Shown in pieces: positions 20,703-29,091 of a stretch of DNA of 64,000 bases. Under the pieces are notes generated by a model, which did no database searches, was not told the DNA's origin, and worked only from the letters and a program-made list of their open reading frames with translations. The DNA is from Longirhabdus pacifica. Lineage in GTDB: Bacteria > Bacillota > Bacilli > Paenibacillales > DSM-105158. The first letter of the stretch is position 1; each line of letters begins with the position of its first letter. The stretch covers positions 124,001 through 188,000 of the forward strand of contig NZ_QXJP01000001.1 in the NCBI RefSeq assembly GCF_004115085.1. The letters are read 5' to 3'. A program made the translations under genes and the position numbers.

Positions 20703-21533
20703 ATGAATATAAAATGTGTTGCATTAGACGTAGATGGCACATTGCTAGATGACGATCACCAATGTTCATCGGAAAATATAGCAGCAATTAGAGAAGCGCA
20801 CGATAAAGGAATAGAAATCGTACTATGTACAGGTAGAAGTCCTGACAGTACATACCCCATTTTAAAAAATGATATCGGAATACAAGGTACATTAATTACA
20901 CATAATGGTGCACTAACGACAGACGAACATTTGAAAATTGTAGACGAATGTGGATTTACCATTGAAACGGTAACACAATTAGTAGCATATTGCCGTGAAC
21001 ATGCTGTGCAATGGGACGTCAATACAGCATCAGATATTTTTTGTGAGCACGTTAGCGATGAAGGCGCAGAAATGTATAAAAAATTCTTCTTAGAACCAAA
21101 ACGTATCGACAATGTGTTTGAGTTAAAAGATGCTACAATATTGAAGTTTTGCTGTTATGGTACCATTTCAGAAATGGATCAGTTGGAAAAACAATTCGCA
21201 AGTCTTCATCTCGATAAGCTGGGATTGCGCATGATTCGCAGTGGGGATTTTTTCATTGATGTTATTCATTCCGATGTAGGCAAAGGGCATGCGCTAAAAC
21301 AATTTGTGGAGCAAAAAGGGATCAAAGCGGAAGAAGTGCTGGCTATGGGGAATTATTATAATGATCTAGATATGCTTCAATTTGCAGGTCTAGGCATAGC
21401 GGTTGACAACGCACCAGAAGAAGTCAAGTTATCCGCGAACGAAGTAACAGTGAGCAATAATGACAATGCGGTTCATACCGTACTTCATCAATACATTCTT
21501 GGTAATGAAGTGCAAGCGGGGAAAGAAAAATAA
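20703..21533 (+). CDS. Cof-type HAD phosphatase
   Basis: Haloacid-dehalogenase superfamily hydrolase, subtype IIB. 276 residues. Motif I DVDGTLLDDDH, motif II CTGRSP, motif III Lys in VGKGHALKQF and motif IV AMGNYYNDLDML are all present, with the C2-type cap between. Members dephosphorylate sugar phosphates or FMN; the substrate here is not predictable. RBS GGAGAG precedes the ATG. A terminator follows. Confidence 0.9.
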   Translation: MNIKCVALDVDGTLLDDDHQCSSENIAAIREAHDKGIEIVLCTGRSPDSTYPILKNDIGIQGTLITHNGALTTDEHLKIVDECGFTIETVTQLVAYCREHAVQWDVNTASDIFCEHVSDEGAEMYKKFFLEPKRIDNVFELKDATILKFCCYGTISEMDQLEKQFASLHLDKLGLRMIRSGDFFIDVIHSDVGKGHALKQFVEQKGIKAEEVLAMGNYYNDLDMLQFAGLGIAVDNAPEEVKLSANEVTVSNNDNAVHTVLHQYILGNEVQAGKEK

Positions 21534-21560
21534 AGGGACAACGTTACATTTGTCTCTTTT
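21532..21560 (+). terminator. Terminator after the Cof phosphatase
   Basis: AAAGGGACAA pairs with TTGTCTCTTT (G-U pair included) and ends in T's. Confidence 0.65.
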
Positions 21561-21575
21561 ATGTATATGTGTTTT

Positions 21576-21622
21576 CTAGGGGGAATAAGTTGGTTGAACA
21601 CATTCATTCAACTTATCCCTAG
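21576..21622. repeat. Long hairpin sharing the AAGTTG arm of the interspersed repeat
   Basis: CTAGGGGGAATAAGTTG pairs with CAACTTATCCCTAG (bulged G's) around a 16-base loop. It shares the AATAAGTTG/CAACTTAT core with the interspersed repeat but none of its other units, so it may be a remnant or an independent hairpin. Confidence 0.5.
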
Positions 21623-21682
21623 TGGTAGATCGTATGGAAATATTTCACTGGTGATATGTGTATAATAAATTGTTTATATCAT

Positions 21683-21711
21683 TGTTTACAGTAAGTTATA
21701 CATGCTATAAT
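21683..21711 (+). promoter_or_regulatory. Probable promoter of queE-queC
   Basis: A perfect TATAAT (21706-21711) preceded by TTGTTT at 18-base spacing; the leader is about 100 bases. No preQ1 riboswitch signature was recognised in it. Confidence 0.4.
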
Positions 21712-21820
21712 GCTAACTTAGAAGTCTCATGAACAGAGATGAGTGCTCATTGATGTAAGAGAAATGATAGCGAAGTGGACTATTATTGTTCATCATATTG
21801 GTGAGAGTTGGAGGCATGTA

Positions 21821-22501
21821 ATGAAAGACATAAAAATTCCAATGGTTGAAATTTTTGAGACGGTGGAAGGCGAAGGTACACGCGCTGGTTTTCCTACCGT
21901 TTTTGTTCGTGTTTTTGGATGCAACATCAGATGTAAGTGGTGTGATACGAAATATAGTTACCCGCCACATCATGCTGAACATATGTTGTCCATAACCGAA
22001 ATAGTAGAACAGGTTCAAGGCTACCAATCTAAGCATATTTGTTTAACTGGTGGTGAACCGCTTATGTACGGAAATAAATCACTTGCTTTAATTCACGCTT
22101 TATCTGAAATAGAAGGATTGCAAGATTTACATATTGAAACGAACGGTGCAATTGATCTACAACCTTTTATTAGTCAAGTCAATTCCTCTGTCGTACGGTT
22201 TGTCATGGACTATAAGCTTCCGTCTTCTGGCGAAAATGATAAAATGCTACATGGTAATTTATCGTTGTTACGAAAACAAGATGAATCTAAATTTGTGATT
22301 GGAAGTTTAGAAGATTTCCATTTTGCATTAAATATATTAAAAGAATATCCAACAGAGGCACTATCATTGTTTAGTCCTGTGTGGGAAACGATGCCACCAA
22401 AACGATTGGTGGAACTGATGCTGGAACACGGTTTACATGATGTGAAATTGAGTTTGCAGCTGCACAAAATCATATGGGACCCGCAATTGCGCGGTGTGTA
22501 A
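21821..22501 (+). CDS. queE: 7-carboxy-7-deazaguanine synthase (radical SAM)
   Basis: Ring-contracts 6-carboxytetrahydropterin to CDG in queuosine synthesis. 226 residues. The radical SAM cluster motif is CNIRCKWC (Cx3CxxC), with the GGEP SAM-binding motif in CLTGGEPLM and the N-terminal FETVEGEGTRAGFPT. The ATG at 21821 has GGAGG six bases upstream; the longer frame from 21743 lacks one. It is followed after 28 bases by queC. Confidence 0.93.
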   Translation: MKDIKIPMVEIFETVEGEGTRAGFPTVFVRVFGCNIRCKWCDTKYSYPPHHAEHMLSITEIVEQVQGYQSKHICLTGGEPLMYGNKSLALIHALSEIEGLQDLHIETNGAIDLQPFISQVNSSVVRFVMDYKLPSSGENDKMLHGNLSLLRKQDESKFVIGSLEDFHFALNILKEYPTEALSLFSPVWETMPPKRLVELMLEHGLHDVKLSLQLHKIIWDPQLRGV

Positions 22502-22529
22502 AAATAAAAATATTACGGGAGGTTACACC

Positions 22530-23213
22530 ATGAAAAAAGCAGTCATTATTTTAAGTGGAGGACTAGACAGCACAACGTGTATGGGTATTGCGCAAGATGA
22601 AGGATATGCATTGTACCCTATTACTTTTCACTACGGACAGCGACATGATAGAGAGATTGAAGATGCTAAAAGAGTAGCAGCACATTACGGAGTTAGCGAT
22701 CGTCATCGATTGATTTCATTAGACTTTTTACAGCAATTCGGAGGCAGTGCACTAACGGATCATTCCATCGATGTGCCAACGGTTGTAGGAGATGAAATGG
22801 AAGGACAAATCCCGGTTACTTATGTACCAGGTAGAAATTTATTATTTTTATCAATTGCAGCATCATATGCTGAGACATTGCAAGCAGATGCGATCTATAT
22901 TGGAGTGAATGCACTGGATTATAGTGGTTACCCAGATTGCCGACCGGCTTTTATAGAACAAATGCAAAAAGTTATTGCAGCCGGAACGAAAGTCGGGGTA
23001 GAAGGAAAAGAAGTGAAGATCGAGACGCCGCTTATTTACTGGTCCAAAGCGGATATCGTGAAACGCGGATTAGAACTTCATGTTCCATATGAGCTCACTA
23101 CTTCTTGTTATAATGGTGGGGAAGAAGCTTGCGGGGAATGTGATAGTTGTCGTTTGCGCTTAAAAGGATTTGCAGAAGCTGGATCAAGCGATCCCATACC
23201 ATATAAAAAGTAA
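22530..23213 (+). CDS. queC: 7-cyano-7-deazaguanine (preQ0) synthase
   Basis: ATP-dependent conversion of CDG to preQ0. 227 residues. PP-loop SGGLDSTT near the N-terminus and four C-terminal zinc cysteines (CYNGGEEACGECDSC). The ATG at 22530 follows GGGAGG; the frame extended to 22494 overlaps the queE stop and lacks a ribosome-binding site. queD, usually between queC and queE, is missing from this operon. Confidence 0.95.
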   Translation: MKKAVIILSGGLDSTTCMGIAQDEGYALYPITFHYGQRHDREIEDAKRVAAHYGVSDRHRLISLDFLQQFGGSALTDHSIDVPTVVGDEMEGQIPVTYVPGRNLLFLSIAASYAETLQADAIYIGVNALDYSGYPDCRPAFIEQMQKVIAAGTKVGVEGKEVKIETPLIYWSKADIVKRGLELHVPYELTTSCYNGGEEACGECDSCRLRLKGFAEAGSSDPIPYKK

Positions 23214-23254
23214 TACAATGATGAATAAGGTAGTAATAGAGAGCTGGAAGTCGA

Positions 23255-23289
23255 AAAAGAGATGATTCTAATAGAATTATCTCTTTTTT
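23255..23289 (+). terminator. Terminator after queC
   Basis: AAAAGAGAT and ATCTCTTTT pair, with an inner ATTCTA/TAGAAT stem, followed by T's. Confidence 0.85.
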
Positions 23290-23395
23290 GGTAGAATATT
23301 ATTATTTTTTTTTCCTCCTAACCTGTGTATAATAATGACTTGTCTGTGTCAGAACGGTGACAACATGTGAATATACCAGAAAGTGAGGAGAGTAC

Positions 23396-24841
23396 ATGAA
23401 CGCAACCTACCAAAAGGAATGGTTTTCTAATACAAAGAATGATATGTTATCAGGAATTACGGTTGCACTTGCATTAATACCAGAAGCGATTGCTTTTTCT
23501 ATTATTGCTGGTGTAAACCCCATGGTCGGTTTATATGCTTCATTCTGTATTGCTGTGATCATTGCTTTTGTTGGAGGAAGACCTGGGATGATATCCGCAG
23601 CAACAGGTGCCATGGCATTATTAATGATTACATTAGTAAAAGATCATGGAATAGAATATTTATTTGCAGCAACGGTTTTAACGGGTATACTACAATTTTT
23701 GATGGGTGTATTCAAGTTAGGTAAGTTTATTACATTCGTGCCGCAATCGGTGATGCTCGGTTTTGTTAATGCATTAGCCATTCTTATTTTTATGGCTCAG
23801 CTCGTTCATTTTGAGGGCGCATCATGGGTGATGTATGCCATGGTCGTTGGTACGTTAGTCATTATATACGGCTTGCCTAAAATTACTAAAGCAGTTCCGT
23901 CCGCCTTAGTAGCGATTATTTTTATGACCATTATTACGTTAACTTTTGGCATCGAGACGAGAACAGTAGGAAATTTAGGTGAAATTTCGAATGAATTACC
24001 TTTTTTCAGTTTGCCAGTGGTTCCATTTACATTAGAAACGCTATGGATTATTTTACCGTATGCTTTTCCATTGGCTTTGGTCGGTATCATTGAATCGTTG
24101 TTAACTGCTACAATCGTAGATGAAATGACAGAAACGAAAAGTGATAAAAATAAAGAAATTAAAGGACAAGGTGCAGCCAACATCGTAACGGGATTTTTTG
24201 GTGGAATGGCAGGCTGTGCTATGATTGGACAATCTGTTATTAATGTAAAATCAGGTGGTCGTGGTAGACTTTCCAGTTTTACAGCAGGTGTATTTTTATT
24301 GTTTTTAATTATGGTTTTGAACGATGTTGTGATGCAAATTCCAATGGCAGCATTGGTTGGTGTGATGATTATGGTTTCGATTGGTACATTTGATTGGCAG
24401 TCTGTGTTTAAAATACATCGTATGCCGCGTGCCGATGCGCTCGTTATGATTTCTACTGTGTCTATCGTGGTTGTGACGCATGATTTGGCTAAAGGGGTTA
24501 TTTTCGGGGTCGTGCTTAGCGCACTTATCTTCGGTTGGAAAATGAGCCGAATACGTTTGAAGAGTAGTATGGAGGAAGGTACGAAGCATTATACCGTTTC
24601 TGGACAACTATTTTTTGGAACGACAACGTATTTTATAGATCAGTTTGATTTCCGTGAAGATCCGGATACTATAGTCATCAATTTCACGCACTCTCATGTT
24701 TGGGATCACTCCGCAGTGAATGCCGTTGCGAAAGTGATAGCAAAGTATGAACAACTAGACAAAAAAGTGCAAATTATAGGCTTAAATGAAGAAAGTAAAA
24801 TGCTTATTGATCGTGTTGGATTGACAGTGTCTGGTCATTAA
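23396..24841 (+). CDS. SulP family anion transporter with STAS domain
   Basis: SLC26/SulP-type membrane carrier for sulfate, bicarbonate or similar anions. 481 residues: about 11-12 membrane helices from residue 15 to 390, beginning with the SulP signature [32 protein letters not shown] cut into helices 1-2, then a C-terminal STAS domain (about 400-480, [20 protein letters not shown]). The substrate cannot be assigned. Monocistronic with its own terminator. Confidence 0.88.
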   Translation: MNATYQKEWFSNTKNDMLSGITVALALIPEAIAFSIIAGVNPMVGLYASFCIAVIIAFVGGRPGMISAATGAMALLMITLVKDHGIEYLFAATVLTGILQFLMGVFKLGKFITFVPQSVMLGFVNALAILIFMAQLVHFEGASWVMYAMVVGTLVIIYGLPKITKAVPSALVAIIFMTIITLTFGIETRTVGNLGEISNELPFFSLPVVPFTLETLWIILPYAFPLALVGIIESLLTATIVDEMTETKSDKNKEIKGQGAANIVTGFFGGMAGCAMIGQSVINVKSGGRGRLSSFTAGVFLLFLIMVLNDVVMQIPMAALVGVMIMVSIGTFDWQSVFKIHRMPRADALVMISTVSIVVVTHDLAKGVIFGVVLSALIFGWKMSRIRLKSSMEEGTKHYTVSGQLFFGTTTYFIDQFDFREDPDTIVINFTHSHVWDHSAVNAVAKVIAKYEQLDKKVQIIGLNEESKMLIDRVGLTVSGH

Positions 24842-24914
24842 TTGTTGCTAACAATGCAACCATCATAACAATTTAAATATCATTGTCATGATGATAATAC
24901 AATACAATGTGTTG

Positions 24915-24946
24915 AAAACTACAGCTATTTCGCTGTAGTTTTTTTA
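24915..24946 (+). terminator. Terminator after the SulP gene
   Basis: AAAACTACAGC pairs with GCTGTAGTTTT around a six-base loop, then T's. Confidence 0.9.
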
Positions 24947-25041
24947 TGTGTGATTCTACTTATTTTGTTTACTACATATTTATGATAAAGGGTAAATGGT
25001 TTGTGATTAAAGGTGTTTCATCAAAGCGATGGGGTGACTTA

Positions 25042-26466
25042 ATGAGTAATATACATCATCTACCTGTTCCAGTTTGGAATGAACTGATGGTTAATGTGTC
25101 ATTAACAGATTTTAATTTGTATCAAGCATCCATTCAAAACATTGAACATGGAGCCTGGTGTGTATTTTTTGAAGATAAGTATAGTCGCTCATCTTTGAAA
25201 CAAGTTGTTCGTACTGAACCAGGTGATGAAATAGACGTGCTATTTCATGTTGGAAAACAAGGCGAAGGTATCGCGCCGATGATTACATACAGCGTATATT
25301 TTATCAATGAAAAGCACCAATTTATAAACTATGGAATGAATGAGGTCATTCATCCAGAACAATTACCTAATATAGAACGGGGAAACTATCATGTCATATC
25401 AGCTAGAAGTCATCCTGCCCCAAAGTCTGCTGTGATGGGTGTGTTGAATATAAATAAAGTTCCAACAGAAAATGCAAAAACAATTATTATTAAGAAAAAG
25501 TTAAATCAAGTTCATCATATGAAAGTAAAACAGAAAGAACAACATAATATTTATTTTGAAAACATACAAGAAATCCGACATTCACTTCGAAGTATATTGA
25601 ATCAAAGCAGTAACTTAAAAGATGTACTACATGAAAACGACAAAAAACCGAATGAAATGAAAGAGATGATACAAGAAGAAATCAAAAAAGTTACACAAAA
25701 AGGATTCAAAGCACTGAAAGAAAATAAAGTAACTGAAGGTGAAGTAACAGAATTAAAGTCAATGAAACCAAAAGAAGTAGAAGAAATAAAAGAAGCAAAA
25801 GTAACAGAAATAAGTCCCATCATAGAAGAAGTAAAGGCAGAAGAAAGAAGCGACAATACGGAAGGTGAACGATTACATGCAGCAAAAGAAGTCAAAGCAA
25901 GCTACATTGTAGAGAATGAAGGAAGGAAAGTAAAACAGGAAGAAGAAGTGAAAGAAGCCAGACAGGAAGAAGTAGTAAACGACGTTATACAAAAAGATAA
26001 GCAATACCATCTAGCTAGTGAAGAACCAACGCATGTAATAAAGCGAGAGCGTGTAGCAGAGGATGCGCTAGCAGAAGCAAACCAGCCTCAAGTGGATAAA
26101 GATAATATTTCTTTTATACAACAGTTGATAAAAGAGCAGTATACATCGTATGAGATGGCTTTTTCAAACTCCATGATCTACGTTTCCTCTTATGAGCTAA
26201 ACAAAGATACAATCAGAATACAAGGATATATTGATATTTTTCAAAAAGAAAAACTAGTATCCACGAACAAAGAAAAGATGGTCATCATGACGTATTTTGT
26301 GGATGACGTTACCCCAGTAATGGATGTGCAGTGGTATCAGAACTTAAATTTTAAAAGTATTATACCGATCTCTACAGCGGTAACACCAGAAAGTATTACG
26401 ATCACTGCTACCATTATTTTTGATCAAAATGTGCTCTTCCCACAGCCTACAACCATTTATTTATAA
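25042..26466 (+). CDS. Unknown two-domain protein with a long Lys/Glu-rich linker
   Basis: I do not recognise this gene. The ATG at 25042 is chosen for GGGGTG at 25031-25036. Of 474 residues, about 1-150 look like a folded beta-rich domain (LTDFNLYQASIQNIEHGAWC, VLFHVGKQGEGIAPMITYSVYF), about 150-350 are a highly charged KE-rich helical linker with repeated KEV/EV-type steps, and about 355-474 look like a second beta domain (ISFIQQLIKEQYTSYEMAF, DTIRIQGYIDIF). No signal peptide. The layout resembles spore-coat morphogenetic proteins, but that is only a guess. Confidence 0.7.
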   Translation: MSNIHHLPVPVWNELMVNVSLTDFNLYQASIQNIEHGAWCVFFEDKYSRSSLKQVVRTEPGDEIDVLFHVGKQGEGIAPMITYSVYFINEKHQFINYGMNEVIHPEQLPNIERGNYHVISARSHPAPKSAVMGVLNINKVPTENAKTIIIKKKLNQVHHMKVKQKEQHNIYFENIQEIRHSLRSILNQSSNLKDVLHENDKKPNEMKEMIQEEIKKVTQKGFKALKENKVTEGEVTELKSMKPKEVEEIKEAKVTEISPIIEEVKAEERSDNTEGERLHAAKEVKASYIVENEGRKVKQEEEVKEARQEEVVNDVIQKDKQYHLASEEPTHVIKRERVAEDALAEANQPQVDKDNISFIQQLIKEQYTSYEMAFSNSMIYVSSYELNKDTIRIQGYIDIFQKEKLVSTNKEKMVIMTYFVDDVTPVMDVQWYQNLNFKSIIPISTAVTPESITITATIIFDQNVLFPQPTTIYL

Positions 26467-26605
26467 ATAAGTTGTTCATGCAACTTATTACCTCTAAACA
26501 TAAGATAAAGAAAATTCAATATGAAGACCTTTACGCCTGGCAACTGAGGCGTAAACATTTCCATCATTTCTTTATCTTAAATATAAGTTGTTCATGCAAC
26601 TTATT
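26465..26605. repeat. Interspersed structured repeat, copy 4 (most complete)
   Basis: Both ends are present: AATAAGTTGTTCATGCAACTT hairpins flank it on the left (26466) and right (to 26605). Inside are CATAAGATAAAGAAAAT, the TTTACGCC...GGCGTAAA hairpin and ATTTCTTTATCTTA. The element thus has flanking hairpins, a long inverted arm pair and a central hairpin, like a non-autonomous mobile element. It lies between two convergent genes. Confidence 0.8.
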
Positions 26606-26609
26606 TGGT

Positions 26610-27383
26610 TTATTTCTTTTTTTGTGATTTTGCAATTTTACCTGAAATGATGGTCACTAATTTTCTAGGCAAAAATCGAGGGGATACGGTTAACAAAACA
26701 TTTTTTGCACCGTCAACGACAACCGGCTTCCCTTTTTCAACTGCAGCAAGTGCGGCGTTAACGACTTGCAATGGCGTACGGGAATGCTTTGGCGTTGGGT
26801 CTCCTACTGAAGTAAAGAAATTGGTTTTTGTTGATCCCGGACAAATGGCAGTGACTTGTATTCCCTTCTTCTTATATTCCGCCCATAAACTTTCAGAGAA
26901 GGATAGAACGAAGGCTTTCGTTGCAGCGTACACACTCATAATAGGGACAGGCTGAAAGGCAACAACAGAAGCAACGTTGATGATGGTTCCTTCCCCTTTT
27001 TGGACCATAGCGGGTAGTAGTAAATGCGTAAGGTCTACTACAGCAGTAACATTCACCATAACTTGCTCATGATCTTTTTCCATCTCATTGCTGATAAACT
27101 CTCCCGTTGTACCAAATCCGGCATTATTAATGAGCATATCAATATGAATCTCTTTTTCTTTTAACTCGTTTACAATGATATTAGAGGCATACTCTTTGCT
27201 GAGGTCAGCAGTAATGACTGTGGTTTTTATGTGATAGGTTTTACTTAATTGATCCGCTAATTGCTGTAAAGATGTTTTGTTTCTCGCTGTAAGGACAAGG
27301 TTCATTCCTTTTTTTGCTAGACTTTCTGCAAATTGCTCTCCTATTCCAGATGAAGCTCCTGTGATGAGCGCTGCTTTTGACAT
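26610..27383 (-). CDS. Short-chain dehydrogenase/reductase
   Basis: Classical SDR, NAD(P)(H)-dependent, 257 residues. Cofactor motif TGASSGIG at residues 8-15, structural NNAG, catalytic Ser in NVASVVAF and the Tyr-Lys pair in YAATK. The C-terminus extends into a basic tail (KIAKSQKKK) after a hydrophobic stretch, as in DltE/YqjQ-like SDRs that act on lipids or cell envelope intermediates. Substrate unknown. The stop abuts interspersed repeat copy 4. Confidence 0.88.
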   Translation of the reverse strand: MSKAALITGASSGIGEQFAESLAKKGMNLVLTARNKTSLQQLADQLSKTYHIKTTVITADLSKEYASNIIVNELKEKEIHIDMLINNAGFGTTGEFISNEMEKDHEQVMVNVTAVVDLTHLLLPAMVQKGEGTIINVASVVAFQPVPIMSVYAATKAFVLSFSESLWAEYKKKGIQVTAICPGSTKTNFFTSVGDPTPKHSRTPLQVVNAALAAVEKGKPVVVDGAKNVLLTVSPRFLPRKLVTIISGKIAKSQKKK

Positions 27384-27645
27384 TATAGATCATCCTATCT
27401 TTTCTTATTCACTTCATATATATCATAATAATAGAGTGTAGAAATCATCCCTCTAGTTGTTAAGTTCTTGGTAAAAAAGTGCGAACTACACATATTGTAA
27501 TGGAATCAATAGGGAGCGTCAATTTTATTTATGGTAAAACATAATTAAATAATCATACAAAAAAATAAGTAAAACTTTTTAAATAATCAACTAATTATTA
27601 ACTATATACTATAAATTTTAACTTTTAAATATACATATTATAGGA

Positions 27646-27671
27646 TATAATGAATTCATTCTATATAGAAT
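27646..27671 (+). promoter_or_regulatory. Promoter -10 and palindromic operator candidate of RiPP locus A
   Basis: TATAAT (27646-27651) in the AT-rich 325-base gap between the SDR gene and the precursor, followed by the perfect palindrome ATTCTATATAGAAT (27658-27671) at about the expected start of transcription. The -35 is weak. The rest of the gap (27384-27645) is AT-rich with no ORF that I can support. Confidence 0.45.
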
Positions 27672-27708
27672 ATTGTAAAAATAATACAAAAATTAGGAGG
27701 TGTAAATA

Positions 27709-27780
27709 ATGAAAATTAATATCAAGAAAGTAGAAAGCACAAAAGTAACAAAAGTATGTTGCCCATGGTGCGCTAACTAA
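27709..27780 (+). CDS. Putative RiPP precursor peptide, 23 residues, ends CCPWCAN
   Basis: ATG follows AGGAGG (27695-27700) at eight bases. The product has a basic Lys/Val/Thr-rich N-terminal leader (MKINIKKVESTKVTKV) and a cysteine-rich end CCPWCAN. Microcin C-type precursors end in Asn, whose carboxyl is adenylylated by MccB, and an MccB-like gene follows 114 bases later; this match of peptide end and enzyme is the main support. Alternative: the three cysteines, not the Asn, are the target. A hairpin between this ORF and the next gene would favour excess precursor. Confidence 0.75.
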   Translation: MKINIKKVESTKVTKVCCPWCAN

Positions 27781-27802
27781 TCTAGTTCATTTTCTAGTAA
27801 AT

Positions 27803-27832
27803 CTAACAGAGGACGAAATCGTCCTCTGTTAG
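27803..27832 (+). terminator. Strong hairpin after the locus A precursor (attenuator)
   Basis: CTAACAGAGGAC pairs perfectly with GTCCTCTGTTAG. There is no T-run, so partial termination or mRNA stabilisation is more likely than full termination, as is common between RiPP precursor and enzyme genes. Confidence 0.65.
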
Positions 27833-27894
27833 AACATGTTTGAAAAACGACATAGTACTTGGAAATTATAGTTTAATAAGAGGGGGAATGATCA

Positions 27895-29091
27895 TTGTTA
27901 CATAGGCCAATGTTTAATCCGTTATATCCAATCAAACAGAATGATGAAAATATATTATCTATTGGTCAGGACAGTAAGTTGTATGAATTAGAAGATAAAG
28001 ATGGTGCCATCTTTACATTGCTTACGATGCTGGATGGAAGTAAAACTACATCCCAACTCCATGATGGTTTGCGTAAGAAGTTTCCTCATGTAACGTTAGA
28101 AGATATCCAGCAAGTGATACAAGCCTTGAATGAACTAGGTTTCATCATAGACCTCAGTATAAAAGAAACTTCCTCTCTCTCCTCATATGAACAAGAACGA
28201 TTTAAAGCAAATATACATTTCTTTTCTCATTTCAGTGAACAATTAGCCATTGTAAACGAACATGCTATGACCTCACAAGAAAAACTATGCTCCTCCACTG
28301 TAACTATTATTGGTATGGGGGGATTTGGCTCAAGTGTGCTATTTAATTTAGCAGGACTTGGCATTAAAAAGGTGAGAATAGTAGACTTCGATACGGTTTC
28401 GCTTAGTAATTTAAATCGACAATTTTTGTTTAATGAAAAAGATATAGGAAAGAAGAAAATTAATGTAGCGCAAACATTTATGCAAGATTTTTATTCTAAT
28501 ATGCAAATCGAAGCAGTAGATAAGCAAATCAATCATCCCGAGGTAGCAGAAGAAGTGATTGTAGGAAGTGATGTTGTTGTTCTTGCAGCAGATCAACCAA
28601 CTATTTTGTTACAGAGATGGGTAAACAGCGCTTGTGTAAATCAAGGTATTCCTTTTATTGGCGGGGGAATAGCAATTGATCATGGACAAATTTCGACAGT
28701 CATTCCAAAGCAGACAGGATGCGTTGACTGTATGCACTTGCATCGATTACAAAATATGAGTATTTATCGCCAACATATTCAAAGTTCTATTGAAACTCCG
28801 TTTACACCTCCCAATATGGCTACACCTTCTAATCTTATGATGGTAGCTGGTATGATAGGGTCAGAGTTGACAAAATTATTAACTGGCATTGCACCATTAC
28901 AATCGAATGGAAAAGTCATTTATTTTAATCTTCTTACATTTAAAACGGAAATAATAGGGGATTGGCCACGAATGATTTCATGCCCTACATGTGGTGACCA
29001 ACCAGATTCTTCTTTTAAAGAGCAACTACAATCTTTATTTACAGATCAACAGTACACTTTTATGAAGAAAGAGGAATTAGGATGGAATTAA
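27895..29091 (+). CDS. MccB-like ThiF/E1 adenylyltransferase with N-terminal RRE-like domain
   Basis: Predicted to activate the precursor C-terminus with a nucleotide. 398 residues. About 1-85 resemble a PqqD/RRE peptide-recognition winged helix (LEDKDGAIFTLLTMLDG). The E1 core has the nucleotide loop GMGGFGSS (140-147), SLSNLNRQFLFNEKDIGKKK, the AADQP strand end and zinc cysteines CVDC (about 276) and CPTCG (about 363). This order and the RFKANIHFF segment before the core parallel E. coli MccB. The start is a TTG seven bases after GGGGG; an overlapping ATG at 27888 is out of frame. Overlaps the next gene by 10 bases. A role in cyclising Cys/Asn (as PaaA does on Glu) cannot be excluded. Confidence 0.82.
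   Translation: MLHRPMFNPLYPIKQNDENILSIGQDSKLYELEDKDGAIFTLLTMLDGSKTTSQLHDGLRKKFPHVTLEDIQQVIQALNELGFIIDLSIKETSSLSSYEQERFKANIHFFSHFSEQLAIVNEHAMTSQEKLCSSTVTIIGMGGFGSSVLFNLAGLGIKKVRIVDFDTVSLSNLNRQFLFNEKDIGKKKINVAQTFMQDFYSNMQIEAVDKQINHPEVAEEVIVGSDVVVLAADQPTILLQRWVNSACVNQGIPFIGGGIAIDHGQISTVIPKQTGCVDCMHLHRLQNMSIYRQHIQSSIETPFTPPNMATPSNLMMVAGMIGSELTKLLTGIAPLQSNGKVIYFNLLTFKTEIIGDWPRMISCPTCGDQPDSSFKEQLQSLFTDQQYTFMKKEELGWN

Noticed and set aside
24305..24607. 100-residue His/Asn-rich minus-strand ORF inside the SulP gene
   Set aside because: No RBS; overlaps fully with a well-supported transporter gene.
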